Of a stretch of 64,000 bases of DNA, positions 46,475-54,094 are shown piece after piece. The notes below the pieces were generated by a model that had not been told where the DNA came from, ran no database searches, and was given only the letters and a program-made list of their open reading frames with translations. Numbering within the stretch: position 1 is the first letter of the stretch; every line of letters begins with the position of its first letter. Made by a program: the position numbers and the translations under genes. This DNA is from an uncultured bacterium (GTDB lineage: Bacteria > Desulfobacterota > GWC2-55-46), in contig CAJPGC010000014.1 in the NCBI GenBank assembly GCA_905339405.1, forward strand, positions 95,444 through 159,443. Reading direction: 5' to 3'.

Positions 46475-46504
46475 TTGTATTAATCGGCTCCATTCTGGTA
46501 TATT
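46475..46504 (+). promoter_or_regulatory. Candidate purB promoter
   Basis: TTGTAT and TATATT separated by 18 bp, 33 bases before the purB start. A reasonable sigma-70 match in an AT-rich gap after the ATPase operon. Confidence 0.5.
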
Positions 46505-46536
46505 ACCTTTTTTCAATCCATATTCCGGAGCCGCAA

Positions 46537-47838
46537 GTGATAGAGAGGTACACGAGAAAAGAGATGGGCCGCATCTGGGAGCCTGAGAATAGGTTCAGGA
46601 AGTGGCTCGAGGTCGAACTGGCAGCCTGCGAGGCATGGCACCGGCTCGGCAAGATACCCGCGAAGTCCCTGAAGACCATAATGAAGAAGGCCGACTTCAA
46701 CGTGGCCCGCATCGACGAGATAGAAAAGACCGTCAAGCACGACGTCATAGCCTTCCTGACGTCGGTTGCGGAGTTCGTCGGCCCTGATTCGCGCTACATC
46801 CACATGGGCCTTACCTCTTCCGACATACTCGACACCTCGTTCGCCCTCCTTTTGAGGGAGGCGGCCGACATCATAATGGACGACATCAGGGGCCTTCGCG
46901 AAGTATTGAAGAAGAGGGCCTACGAGCACAAGGACACGCCCATGATGGGCCGCTCGCACGGAATACACGCCGAGCCCATGACATTCGGGTTGAAGATGGC
47001 GCTCTGGTATGACGAGATGGGCAGGAACCTCGAGAGGATGGAGCGCGCGAGGGAAGTCATCTCCTACGGCAAGCTCTCCGGTGCCGTTGGCACCTTCTCG
47101 CAGATAGACCCGAGGGTCGAGACCTATGTTTTGAAGAAGCTTGGCCTCAAGCCCGAGTTGGTCGCAACCCAGGTCGTGCACAGGGACAGGCACGCCGAGT
47201 ACTTCAACGCGATGGCCATAACGGCCGCTTCGCTCGAGAAGTTCGCCATAGAGATACGCCACCTCCAGAGGACAGAGGTATTAGAGGCCGAAGAGCCGTT
47301 CACAAGGGGACAAAAGGGCTCTTCAGCGATGCCGCACAAGAGAAACCCGATACTCTCGGAGAACATCACGGGACTCGCCAGGCTCGTCAGGGGCTACGCC
47401 GCAAGCTCGATGGAGAACATAGCGCTCTGGCACGAGAGGGACATAAGCCATTCGTCGGTCGAGAGAGTAATAGCGCCGGACGCCACGATAGCGCTCGATT
47501 TCATGCTCGCGAGGGCTACGGGCCTCATGCGCGACCTCGTCGTCTACCCGCAGAACATGATGGACAACATCGACAGATTGAAAGGCGTGGTCTTCTCGCA
47601 GAAAGTGCTCTTGAAGCTCGTGGACAAGGGCACGACAAGGGAAGAGGCCTACGCCATAGTGCAGAGGAACGCGATGAAGGTCTGGGAGGGGCTAGGGGAC
47701 TTCAGGAGCCTCCTCGTAGACGACGCCGAGGTCATGAACTTCCTTACCGTGAAGGAAATCGACGCGTGCTTCGACCTGAAGCCGTACCTCAAACACGTCG
47801 ACTACATATTCAAGAGGACTTTCAAAGGGCGCCATTAA
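46537..47838 (+). CDS. purB: Adenylosuccinate lyase
   Basis: Acts twice in purine synthesis, releasing fumarate from SAICAR and from adenylosuccinate. The 433 residues start IERYTRKEMGRIWEPENRF and contain the MGRSHGIHAEP motif, a RDRHAEYFNA block and the signature KGSSAMPHKRNP. I chose the GTG at 46537, with GGAG seven bases upstream; the open frame runs further upstream, but those codons lie over the promoter and are not PurB-like. purC, purS and purQ follow after a repeat-filled 300-bp gap. Confidence 0.95.
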   Translation: MIERYTRKEMGRIWEPENRFRKWLEVELAACEAWHRLGKIPAKSLKTIMKKADFNVARIDEIEKTVKHDVIAFLTSVAEFVGPDSRYIHMGLTSSDILDTSFALLLREAADIIMDDIRGLREVLKKRAYEHKDTPMMGRSHGIHAEPMTFGLKMALWYDEMGRNLERMERAREVISYGKLSGAVGTFSQIDPRVETYVLKKLGLKPELVATQVVHRDRHAEYFNAMAITAASLEKFAIEIRHLQRTEVLEAEEPFTRGQKGSSAMPHKRNPILSENITGLARLVRGYAASSMENIALWHERDISHSSVERVIAPDATIALDFMLARATGLMRDLVVYPQNMMDNIDRLKGVVFSQKVLLKLVDKGTTREEAYAIVQRNAMKVWEGLGDFRSLLVDDAEVMNFLTVKEIDACFDLKPYLKHVDYIFKRTFKGRH

Positions 47839-47913
47839 AAATCGGCCAAGAACTCCCTGTGCAATTGGCACAGGGATGAATTGGCCAGGCGCGAAGCGCC
47901 TCAGAGTTTTTTT

Positions 47914-47999
47914 GTCATTCTGAGGGAGCGTAAGCGACCGAAGAATCTTGTAATCTGCCGCTTTGTAAAGACGAGATTCTTCGCTACGCTCAGAATGAC
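47914..47999. repeat. Family C palindromic repeat, short copy
   Basis: 86-bp inverted repeat with ends GTCATTCTGAG/CTCAGAATGAC and AAGAATCT/AGATTCTT inside, the same element type as 34205-34377. Before it (47850-47905) are the hairpins CCCTGTGC/GCACAGGG and GGCGC/GCGCC with a later T-run, a possible purB terminator. Confidence 0.75.
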
Positions 48000-48042
48000 A
48001 TACAGTTCTTTACCAAGACGCCCTGCGCTCTTGGCGCAGGGT

Positions 48043-48112
48043 ATTTACAAATTGTTCTTTTTCCCCGGTCTCTTCTTTAGGCTGGAAATAAAAATGCAAA
48101 GGCACCCCAAAT
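48043..48112. repeat. Family B element, one-arm copy
   Basis: Contains TTTACAAATTGTTCTTTTTCCCCGG, cut here to one arm, then GGAAATAAAAATGC and a terminal GGCACCCC, matching the left arm of the element at 40237-40379. A CCCTGCGC/GCGCAGGG hairpin lies just before it. It ends 26 bases before purC. Confidence 0.6.
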
Positions 48113-48138
48113 AGTATTAACACGCGGAGGCGTTTGAA

Positions 48139-48843
48139 ATGGAAAAGCGCGAGAAGATCTACGAAGGCAAGGCAAAGCAGCTCTTTACTACAGACGATGC
48201 GGACCTTCTCGTCCAGTACTTCAAGGACGAGGCGACCGCGTTCGACGGCAAGAAAAAGGGCATAATAGAGGAGAAGGGCGTCCTCAACAACAAGATATCC
48301 TCCCGGATATTCACGATGCTTGAGGAAAAGGGCGTCAAGACCCACTTCGTCAAGCGCCTCTCCGACAGGGAGATGCTCGTGAGGAGGCTCCGCATAATCC
48401 CGGTCGAGGTCGTAATAAGGAACGTTGCCGCCGGGAGCCTGTGCAAGAGGCTCGGACTGGAGGAAGGCACGCCGTTGAAGGAGCCCACGCTCGAGCTCTT
48501 CTACAAGAGCGACCCGCTCGGCGACCCCATGATAAACGAATCTCTCGCGAAGGTATTCGGCTGGGCGACCGATTCCGAGCTCGGCCAGATGAAGGAATCG
48601 GCGTTCAAGATCAACAGAATCCTTTCGGAATTTTTCAATGAAAGGGGTATAATACTCGTTGACTTCAAGCTCGAGTTCGGCGAGCACAAGGGGCAGGTGC
48701 TCCTCGGCGACGAGATAACCCCGGACGGGTGCAGGCTCTGGGACAAATCAACGCTCGAGAAGATGGACAAGGACAGGTTCAGGCGGGACCTGGGCAAGGT
48801 CGAGGAGGCCTACCGGGAAGTCCTGAGGAAGGTGATGGAATAG
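48139..48843 (+). CDS. purC: Phosphoribosylaminoimidazole-succinocarboxamide synthase
   Basis: Joins aspartate to CAIR in purine synthesis. The 234 residues have YEGKAKQLF at the start, DEATAFDGKKKG, the signature RRLRIIPVEVVIRNVAAGS and LVDFKLEFGEHKGQVLLGDEITPDGCRLWD. Length is normal for the bacterial form. GGAGG lies before the ATG. purS starts one base after the stop. Confidence 0.96.
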   Translation: MEKREKIYEGKAKQLFTTDDADLLVQYFKDEATAFDGKKKGIIEEKGVLNNKISSRIFTMLEEKGVKTHFVKRLSDREMLVRRLRIIPVEVVIRNVAAGSLCKRLGLEEGTPLKEPTLELFYKSDPLGDPMINESLAKVFGWATDSELGQMKESAFKINRILSEFFNERGIILVDFKLEFGEHKGQVLLGDEITPDGCRLWDKSTLEKMDKDRFRRDLGKVEEAYREVLRKVME

Positions 48844-48844
48844 C

Positions 48845-49084
48845 ATGAAGGCAAAAGTCTATGTGACCCTGAAAAAAGGAGTGCTCGACCCACAGGGCAG
48901 GGCTGTCATGGGGGCCCTGAAGTCGATGGACTTCGGGGAAGTGAAGGACGTGCGCGTTGGCAAGTACATGGAGCTCGAGCTCGACGGTGCCTCGAAGGAA
49001 GTCGAGGAGAAGAGGCTCCGCGAGATGTGCGAGAAGCTCCTCGCCAATACAGTCGTCGAGAACTACAGGATAGAGATAGAATAA
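48845..49084 (+). CDS. purS: Phosphoribosylformylglycinamidine synthase subunit PurS
   Basis: Small subunit of the three-part FGAM synthase, bridging PurQ and PurL. The 79-residue ferredoxin-like protein has KVYVTLKKGVLDPQGRAVMGALKSMGF-like sequence (here SMDFGEVKDVRVGKYMEL) and LLANTVVENYRIEIE at the end. The small PurS/PurQ form implies a separate short PurL, which is not in this window. Confidence 0.93.
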   Translation: MKAKVYVTLKKGVLDPQGRAVMGALKSMDFGEVKDVRVGKYMELELDGASKEVEEKRLREMCEKLLANTVVENYRIEIE

Positions 49085-49126
49085 GGCCGTGTCCGGCCCC
49101 AGACAATACAGGTAAGGTCATTCAAG

Positions 49127-49819
49127 ATGAAATTCGGAGTAATAGTTTTCCCAGGTTCCAACTGCGACCACGACTGCTACCACGTCGTGAAGCACGTCTT
49201 CAAGCAGGAGGCTGAGTACGTCTGGCACAAGTCGACTGACCTCAAGGGCTTCGACTGCGTCATACTGCCGGGCGGCTTCTCGTACGGGGATTACCTGCGC
49301 ACCGGCGCGATAGCCTCCTCGTCTCCCGTCATGGGAGAGGTCGTCTCCTTCGCTAAAAAAGGCGGCCTCGTGCTCGGCATATGCAACGGCTTCCAGATAT
49401 TGACCGAAGCGGGCCTCCTTCCCGGCGTACTCATGAGGAACAGGGGCCTGAAGTTCATATGCAGCCGCGTTAACCTCAGGGTAGAGAACGTCTCGTCCCC
49501 TTTCACGAGGGACTACAAGCCGGGTCAGGTCGTGGACATACCCATAGCCCACGCCGACGGCAATTACTACGCGGGCCCCGATACCATAAAGCAGCTTGAG
49601 GACGCCGGCAGGGTCGCGTTCAGGTACTCGAGCGCCGAAGGCGCGGTGAACGACGGCGCAAACCCCAACGGCTCACTGAACAACATAGCGGGCATACTGA
49701 ACGAGGCGGGAAACGTCCTCGGCATGATGCCGCACCCGGAGAGGGCCTGCGAGGGCGAGCTCGGCCCGCTGGACGGCAGGGGCGTCTTCGAATCTGTCAT
49801 CGGCAGCATTCTTAAATAA
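49127..49819 (+). CDS. purQ: Phosphoribosylformylglycinamidine synthase glutaminase PurQ
   Basis: Class I glutamine amidotransferase feeding ammonia to PurL. The 230 residues start [18 protein letters not shown]. The oxyanion/nucleophile region is [12 protein letters not shown] (Cys near residue 86), and the His/Glu pair lies in [11 protein letters not shown]. It follows purS by 42 bases. After it comes a palindromic repeat and then the metF-like gene. Confidence 0.95.
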   Translation: MKFGVIVFPGSNCDHDCYHVVKHVFKQEAEYVWHKSTDLKGFDCVILPGGFSYGDYLRTGAIASSSPVMGEVVSFAKKGGLVLGICNGFQILTEAGLLPGVLMRNRGLKFICSRVNLRVENVSSPFTRDYKPGQVVDIPIAHADGNYYAGPDTIKQLEDAGRVAFRYSSAEGAVNDGANPNGSLNNIAGILNEAGNVLGMMPHPERACEGELGPLDGRGVFESVIGSILK

Positions 49820-49831
49820 CAATCGAATCTT

Positions 49832-49921
49832 TTCACCCCCACCCAGCCTCCCCCATCGAGGGGGAGGAGATGAAGCGATACCTCCCCTCCCTCGATGGGA
49901 GGGGATTGAGGTGAGGGTGAA
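49832..49921. repeat. Palindromic repeat (family D)
   Basis: 90-bp element with ends TTCACCC and GGGTGAA. It encloses CCTCCCCC-ATCGA-GGGGGAGG and a second related hairpin CCTCCCCTCCCTCGATGGGAGGGG. It resembles widespread CACCCCCACC...GGTGAGGGTG intergenic repeats and may stop transcription after purQ. Confidence 0.65.
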
Positions 49922-49948
49922 CTCTTAAATTCAGAGGCGAAAAATCTG

Positions 49949-50818
49949 ATGGAAACAAACAACTTGAGGAGCGGGCTCGAATCAGGAAGGTTCGTCACAA
50001 CCGCGGAGATATGCCCGCCGAGGGGCACTGACGTCTCCTCTTTCATCGAAAAGGCGCGCCTCCTCAAGGGCAGGATTGCAGCGGCCAACGTCACCGACAA
50101 CCAGCGGGCTGTCATGCGCCTGTCGTCGCTGGCGTGCTCCGTCCTTCTCCTCAAGGAAGGCATTGACCCGGTCTTCCAGATGACCTGCAGGGACAGGAAC
50201 AGGCTCGCCCTCCAGTCCGACCTCATGGGCGCGTGGGTCCTGGGCGTCAGGAACGTGCTGGCGCTGACCGGCGACCACGTAGCTTTCGGCGACCACAGGG
50301 AGGCGAAGGCCGTCTTCGACATCGACTCGGTCCAGCTCGTGGGCGTAATAGAGACCCTCAACAGCGGCCGCAACATGAAGAACACCGAGCTTCGCGGCAA
50401 GACCGATTTTTACATCGGCGCTGTCGTGGCACCGGAGGCCGACCCGTTCGGCCCGGAGTGGCTCAAGTTCGAGAAGAAGGTAGAATCCGGCGCGAAGTTC
50501 TTCCAGACGCAGGCCATCTTCGACATGGACAAGTTCAAGTCGTTCTTCGAGAAGGCAGAAAAGACCGGCGTGAAGGTCATGGGCGGGATACTGCTGCTAA
50601 AATCTGCCAAGATGGCGCATTACCTCAACAACAACGTGCCTGGCGTGACCGTGCCGCAAGCGCTCATAGATGAGCTCGAGGGCGCACCAGACCAGCTTGA
50701 AAAGGGTATAGAGATAGCTTCCAGGCAGGTGAGGGAGCTGAAGAAGTTCTGCCACGGGGCGCATATCATGGCCATAGGTCAGGAAGAGAGTGTTGTTAAG
50801 ATAATCGAAGGCGCTTAA
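49949..50818 (+). CDS. metF: Methylenetetrahydrofolate reductase family protein
   Basis: Reduces 5,10-methylene-THF to 5-methyl-THF for methionine synthesis or a Wood-Ljungdahl methyl branch. The 289-residue TIM barrel has VTTAEICPPRGTDVSSF (catalytic Glu), ANVTDNQRAVMRLSSLA, VFQMTCRDRNRLALQSDL, NVLALTGDH and FFQTQAIFDMDKF. The ANVTDNQR and CRDRNR forms resemble MTHFR of anaerobes. No metV or other methyl-branch gene is adjacent. Its stop codon is already inside the following repeat element. Confidence 0.9.
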   Translation: METNNLRSGLESGRFVTTAEICPPRGTDVSSFIEKARLLKGRIAAANVTDNQRAVMRLSSLACSVLLLKEGIDPVFQMTCRDRNRLALQSDLMGAWVLGVRNVLALTGDHVAFGDHREAKAVFDIDSVQLVGVIETLNSGRNMKNTELRGKTDFYIGAVVAPEADPFGPEWLKFEKKVESGAKFFQTQAIFDMDKFKSFFEKAEKTGVKVMGGILLLKSAKMAHYLNNNVPGVTVPQALIDELEGAPDQLEKGIEIASRQVRELKKFCHGAHIMAIGQEESVVKIIEGA

Positions 50819-50941
50819 AAGCCGCTGAAAAAGCTCCATCTGCTTCGTTGTCATCGTCACTCGTCATTGCGGCGTACAGAAAGTACGCCTCACTCCTCGC
50901 TTCTCGACGCCTCGCATCTGAAACTTTTTGAGCAGCTTTAA
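50815..50941. repeat. Family A palindromic element, full copy
   Basis: 127-bp element with ends TTAAAAGCCGCTGAAAAAG and CTTTTTGAGCAGCTTTAA, inner arms CCATCTGC/GCATCTGA and central hairpin GGCGTACAGAAAGTACGCC. It supplies the stop codon of the metF-like gene. Confidence 0.8.
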
Positions 50942-50943
50942 CT

Positions 50944-51000
50944 TATGCTGCGCTTTATTTCCGCCCTTCCCTGATTTCGGAAAAAATTGCTAATTTTTAG
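50944..51000. repeat. Family B element, one-arm copy
   Basis: TATGCTGCGCTTTATTTCCGCCC...TTTCGGAAAAAATTG...AATTTTTAG, abridged here, matches the right arm of the element at 40237-40379. It directly abuts a family A copy. Confidence 0.55.
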
Positions 51001-51063
51001 AAAAACGCTGAAAAACCCCGTTCTTTTAAGGTCGGGGATGAATGTTGGTATCTCCATCAAATT

Positions 51064-51092
51064 AAAAAACCCGCTTTTCAGCGGGTTTTTTA
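51064..51092. terminator. Bidirectional terminator between metF and the cupin gene
   Basis: AAAAAACCCGC-TTTTCA-GCGGGTTTTTT: an 11-bp stem with A-tract and T-tract, between converging genes, able to stop transcription from both sides. Confidence 0.9.
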
Positions 51093-51120
51093 ATTTCCGA
51101 AATTCCTGCCTTGAAAATTA

Positions 51121-51561
51121 TCAGGGTTCGTCTTCTCTGGTTATGAAGAACTCCTCTTCCTCTTCGGCCGTCTCGGCCTCTTTTACCTCAGGCGCTTCCT
51201 CTTGAGAAGGTTTCTCAGTCTGTTTCACTGCTTTTACACCGCCCCGGCCTCCGGCGGCTATGAACACGGCGTCTTCGCTGCCTATGTTCTCCATGTGGAA
51301 GGCCGCGCATTCCCTTGAATGGAAGGCCTCTCCAGGGCCTATGATAAAGTCGGTCTTGCCGCACCTTACCCTGATGTTGCCCTTTATGACGAAGATTATC
51401 TCTTCAGCGCCCTCCGGGGCGGAAAGCTTTTTGGGGGCCTCACCGTGCCTCAGCTTCGAGTAGAGCATGTATACCGAGCTGGAGTCGAGCTCGGGGCTGC
51501 CGAGGCAGAATGAGCCGTCCGGCGCCGAATCAGCAAGTTTTGGGAGCTTGAATATCTTCAT
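51121..51561 (-). CDS. Cupin-domain protein
   Basis: A 146-residue protein with a single cupin barrel (residues 30-105). Its core has the spacing of cupin motif 1, APEGAEEIIFVIKGNIRVRCG, and motif 2, GPGEAFHSRECAAFHMEN. The C-terminal 40 residues are acidic and Glu-rich (SQEEAPEVKEAETAEEEEEF). The ligand is unknown; motif 1 lacks the usual HxH metal pair, so it may not bind metal. The start ATG overlaps the AbrB-like gene (ATGA). It ends next to the shared terminator. Confidence 0.8.
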   Translation of the reverse strand: MKIFKLPKLADSAPDGSFCLGSPELDSSSVYMLYSKLRHGEAPKKLSAPEGAEEIIFVIKGNIRVRCGKTDFIIGPGEAFHSRECAAFHMENIGSEDAVFIAAGGRGGVKAVKQTEKPSQEEAPEVKEAETAEEEEEFFITREDEP

Positions 51562-51758
51562 GCCATCGATTCCATTGTGTCCCTGAAGTGTTCGAGGAAG
51601 TCCTCGCCGTGCATCGGGCGTATCACTATCCATTTGCGCTTTTTGTCGAGCTTCACTTCGACTTCCGCGCCGGGGATGAGTTCGAGGAACCTCAAGTACT
51701 CCTCCGGGAGAGCCACCCCCTCTTTACCCTTCTCGATCTTCACTATTTTTTCCTTCAT
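51558..51758 (-). CDS. AbrB/SpoVT-family DNA-binding protein
   Basis: A small swapped-hairpin protein, MKEKIVKIEKGKEGVALPEEYLRFLELIPGAEVEV in form (abridged here to its outline), typical of AbrB/MazE-type DNA-binding domains. The ATG at 51758 gives 66 residues; in-frame upstream starts would give up to 81. Together with the cupin it makes a two-gene operon. It could be an antitoxin-like or transition-state regulator; no toxin is present, so a regulator of the cupin gene is the simpler guess. Confidence 0.75.
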   Translation of the reverse strand: MKEKIVKIEKGKEGVALPEEYLRFLELIPGAEVEVKLDKKRKWIVIRPMHGEDFLEHFRDTMESMA

Positions 51759-51960
51759 GACGGGCCCCATTTCATTTTTTTTGCGCGGGCAGAGGGAAGT
51801 CACTGATGAAACCGCAAAGTTGATTATATATTAAATTCAGGTATCGGCATAGTCAAGTTTTTATGTTCCCAAGTCAGCGTTTTTGTGATATTTTCAAAAT
51901 AGAGTTTCAGGTTTCTCCGCCACGACTTTCAAGGTAATCGTTCAAGCAAGGAAGGCTGTT

Positions 51961-52521
51961 ATGAAACCCGCCCCTGCTCAAAAGGAAGGTTCCCTGAAGC
52001 CAAAGCTTTTCAAACAGAGATACTACATGGCCAAGGAGCTCCAGTTCTCTCTGGCCCTCGTCATCGTACTCGCTCTCCTCGGCGGCATATTCCTGCAGGC
52101 CGTCTCTTCTTTCCTCATAAGCTACTGGGAGCTCGAGACGCCTTTCCTCGGCTTCTTTCTCATCTTGGGTTACGTCGCCATAGTCGTGCTGCTGGCGGTC
52201 TTTTTTACGCACCGGCTGGTGGGCCCCTTCAAGCGGCTCGAGTACGAGATGAAGCTCGTCAGGGCCGGAAACCTCGCCAAGCGCCTTTCAATCCGCTCTC
52301 AGGACGACCTCCATATCAGGAACTTCGTCAGGCACATCAACTCGTTCATATCGAGGTTCGAGGAGATGAGCAGCGAGTACAACCGCCTGAACAGCACTGT
52401 CGTGACCAAGCTCGACATGGCGGCCGATGAGCTTTCAAAGGGGAATGCCGACTGCGCCCGCCTCAAGGAAGAGATTGAGCAGCTTAGAAAAGAGGTCAGG
52501 GAGTTCAGGGAAAAATGGTAA
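51961..52521 (+). CDS. Membrane protein with HAMP domain and coiled coil
   Basis: A 186-residue protein with two membrane helices (about 28-50 and 62-82) and a short loop between. A HAMP domain (RLVGPFKRLEYEMKLVRAGNLAKRLSIRSQDDL) and a C-terminal coiled coil (residues 125-185) follow. There is no kinase, methyl-accepting or cyclase output domain, so the protein is an orphan HAMP relay or a scaffold. The start overlaps nothing; its stop lies inside the start of the nuclease gene (7-nt overlap), so the two are co-translated. Confidence 0.8.
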   Translation: MKPAPAQKEGSLKPKLFKQRYYMAKELQFSLALVIVLALLGGIFLQAVSSFLISYWELETPFLGFFLILGYVAIVVLLAVFFTHRLVGPFKRLEYEMKLVRAGNLAKRLSIRSQDDLHIRNFVRHINSFISRFEEMSSEYNRLNSTVVTKLDMAADELSKGNADCARLKEEIEQLRKEVREFREKW

Positions 52522-53279
52522 GGCCTGTCCGTTTAATCCATGCCGCGCTCCTGGCGTCCCTTTTCCTCATCCCGGCGTCCGCGTCCGCGATGCTCTCCGG
52601 CGATTATTTCGTCAGGGAGGTCATTGACGGGGACACCATCGTCCTGGACAACGGTGAGAAGGTACGGTACGTGGGCCTGGACACCCCGGAGGCGGACGAG
52701 CCCCTTTACATCGACGCGAAGGCGAGAAACGCTGTCCTGGTCCAGGGCCGTCACGTAAGCGTGCTGGTTTGCGGAGCTGAACCGAGGGACAAATACGGGC
52801 GCGTCCTGGCGTGGGTCACTTCGGGCGGCATCCCCGTGAACGAGACGCTCGTCAAGGAGGGGTTAGCAAGGATAATGACCATCCCTCCGTGCGGCCTGGT
52901 GAGGGCCCGCCAGTTCAAGGCTCTCGAGGACGAGGCCCGGGCCAAAAAGCTGGGCATCTGGGGGATGATCGCTTCCCAAAGGCTGGCTGTGGATATATTT
53001 CCCATCGAGGCCCACAGGTACGTAGGCCAGAAGGTGAGGCTTCGGGGGACGGTCCGCTCGGCTGTGCCCTGGGGAAGAACATGGCACCTGGAATTCAGGT
53101 CATCTAACGGCTTCAGGGCCGTCATATTGCCGAAGGCCGTCGACGAGTACGAGATGAGAGGCCTGGATATACTCGATTACAGGGGCAAGGAGGTCGAGAT
53201 AACGGGGGTTGTCACCATGCGCGACGGCTTCCCCGAGATAGTCGTGTACTCTCCCTCAAGCATAAGGGAGAACCCGTAG
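52515..53279 (+). CDS. Secreted thermonuclease (SNase-like) with C-terminal OB-type domain
   Basis: A 254-residue exported nuclease. The signal peptide ends near SASAMLSG. The SNase domain (residues 32-155) has VIDGDTIVLDNGEKVRYVGLDTPEA and the catalytic DKYGRVLAWV, with the Arg and Glu positions of the family kept. The last 90 residues (VGQKVRLRGTVRSAV...GKEVEITGVV) form an OB-like domain of the kind that binds nucleic acid. It overlaps the HAMP gene by seven bases. Confidence 0.87.
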   Translation: MVRPVRLIHAALLASLFLIPASASAMLSGDYFVREVIDGDTIVLDNGEKVRYVGLDTPEADEPLYIDAKARNAVLVQGRHVSVLVCGAEPRDKYGRVLAWVTSGGIPVNETLVKEGLARIMTIPPCGLVRARQFKALEDEARAKKLGIWGMIASQRLAVDIFPIEAHRYVGQKVRLRGTVRSAVPWGRTWHLEFRSSNGFRAVILPKAVDEYEMRGLDILDYRGKEVEITGVVTMRDGFPEIVVYSPSSIRENP

Positions 53280-53351
53280 CCGTTCATCCCCGTTGTTCGC
53301 CCTCCGGAAAATCAGCCGTGAAAATTCGACAGGATAAGGCCGCTTTTTGTG

Positions 53352-53380
53352 TTGACTTCCCCTGCGTCAGTTTATATGAT
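53352..53380 (+). promoter_or_regulatory. Promoter of tRNA-Cys
   Basis: TTGACT and TATGAT with a 17-bp spacer, 14 bases upstream of the tRNA. A strong sigma-70 match. Confidence 0.8.
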
Positions 53381-53394
53381 TGACAGGTTGACAC

Positions 53395-53469
53395 GGCGGC
53401 GTACCCAAGTGGCAAGGGAGCAGTCTGCAAAACTGCCATCCAGCGGTTCGAATCCGCTCGCCGCCTCCA
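53395..53469 (+). tRNA. tRNA-Cys (GCA)
   Basis: Cloverleaf with acceptor stem GGCGGCG/CGCCGCC, anticodon stem GCAGT/ACTGC with loop CTGCAAA (anticodon GCA), T-loop GTTCGAATC, and an encoded CCA end. It stands alone between its own promoter and terminator. Confidence 0.95.
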
Positions 53470-53482
53470 ATTAAACATTTGA

Positions 53483-53518
53483 AACAGCCCGCCGGGCCTC
53501 CCGGCGGGCTGTTTTTTT
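53483..53518 (+). terminator. Terminator of tRNA-Cys
   Basis: AACAGCCCGCCGGG-CCT-CCCGGCGGGCTGTT hairpin ending in a run of seven T. Confidence 0.92.
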
Positions 53519-53554
53519 AAGCGGGCATAAAGCGTCGTTCTTTGACCCCGGCTT

Positions 53555-53935
53555 TCAGGCGGCCTCGAGTTCTTCGGCGACCTCAGGAGGCATGTCGTAT
53601 TCGACCTCCGTTATCGTCTCTTCTCCAACGGCCTGCTTGGCCAGCCGGAAAACAGTATCGACGAGTTTTTTCGACTGGTCTGGGTTAAGGCTGAACTCGG
53701 CGCCCACTTCGTCGAAAAACTCTTCGATGGTAATATCGAGCGGGCGGGCTTGACGGCCCCTCAGGACATCCGCGGTAAGCGGCTCAGGGAGCCTTGAGGC
53801 GAACTTTTCGGCCTGATCTCCGGTCATCGAGCTGGCGAGTATGCCCAGGACGGTCTTTATGGCCGCGTCAGCCTTCTCTTCTGTCCTTATGAACTGCAAT
53901 TTTTTCACGCCTTCCATGAAATTCCGGTAATCCAT
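53555..53935 (-). CDS. DUF2267 family protein
   Basis: A 126-residue helical protein with the DUF2267 layout: DYRNFMEGVKKLQFIRTEEKADAAIKTVLGILASSM (abridged here to its outline), DQAEKFASRLPEPLTADVL, ITIEEFFDEVGAEF and SKKLVDTVFRLAKQAV. Members are linked to stress or porin regulation in some bacteria, but function is unknown. It is transcribed toward the tRNA terminator and away from the CRP-type promoter region. Confidence 0.85.
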   Translation of the reverse strand: MDYRNFMEGVKKLQFIRTEEKADAAIKTVLGILASSMTGDQAEKFASRLPEPLTADVLRGRQARPLDITIEEFFDEVGAEFSLNPDQSKKLVDTVFRLAKQAVGEETITEVEYDMPPEVAEELEAA

Positions 53936-54044
53936 AGGCCCTCCCAGTCAGTTTTCGCGCTTATTTTGAGTTAAGCAATAAGGCGTGCCGTTGTCAAATA
54001 CCCTCGTAAAGAGTTTTTTAGAAAAAATCTTTTTCGTAACGTTT

Positions 54045-54060
54045 TGTGACGGCAATCACA
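54045..54060. promoter_or_regulatory. CRP/FNR-superfamily operator
   Basis: TGTGA-CGGCAA-TCACA, a perfect CRP-type dyad. Its centre is about 41 to 42 bp before the start site predicted from the TATAAT box at 54083-54088, the classic spacing for class II activation. HcpR of Desulfobacterota uses a near-identical dyad, so the regulator could be CRP-, HcpR- or CooA-like. Confidence 0.7.
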
Positions 54061-54082
54061 GATTTTCTTTTCTGGAATCATA

Positions 54083-54088
54083 TATAAT
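54083..54088 (+). promoter_or_regulatory. -10 box of the cytochrome-operon leader promoter
   Basis: A perfect TATAAT with no good -35 box upstream, as expected for an activator-dependent promoter; the CRP-type dyad takes the -35 position. The predicted start is near 54095. Confidence 0.6.
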
Positions 54089-54094
54089 CAGCCA

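Noticed and set aside
46462..46536. 25-codon N-terminal extension of PurB resembling a membrane helix
   Set aside because: It lies over the likely promoter; the GTG at 46537 has a good ribosome-binding site and gives the normal PurB length.
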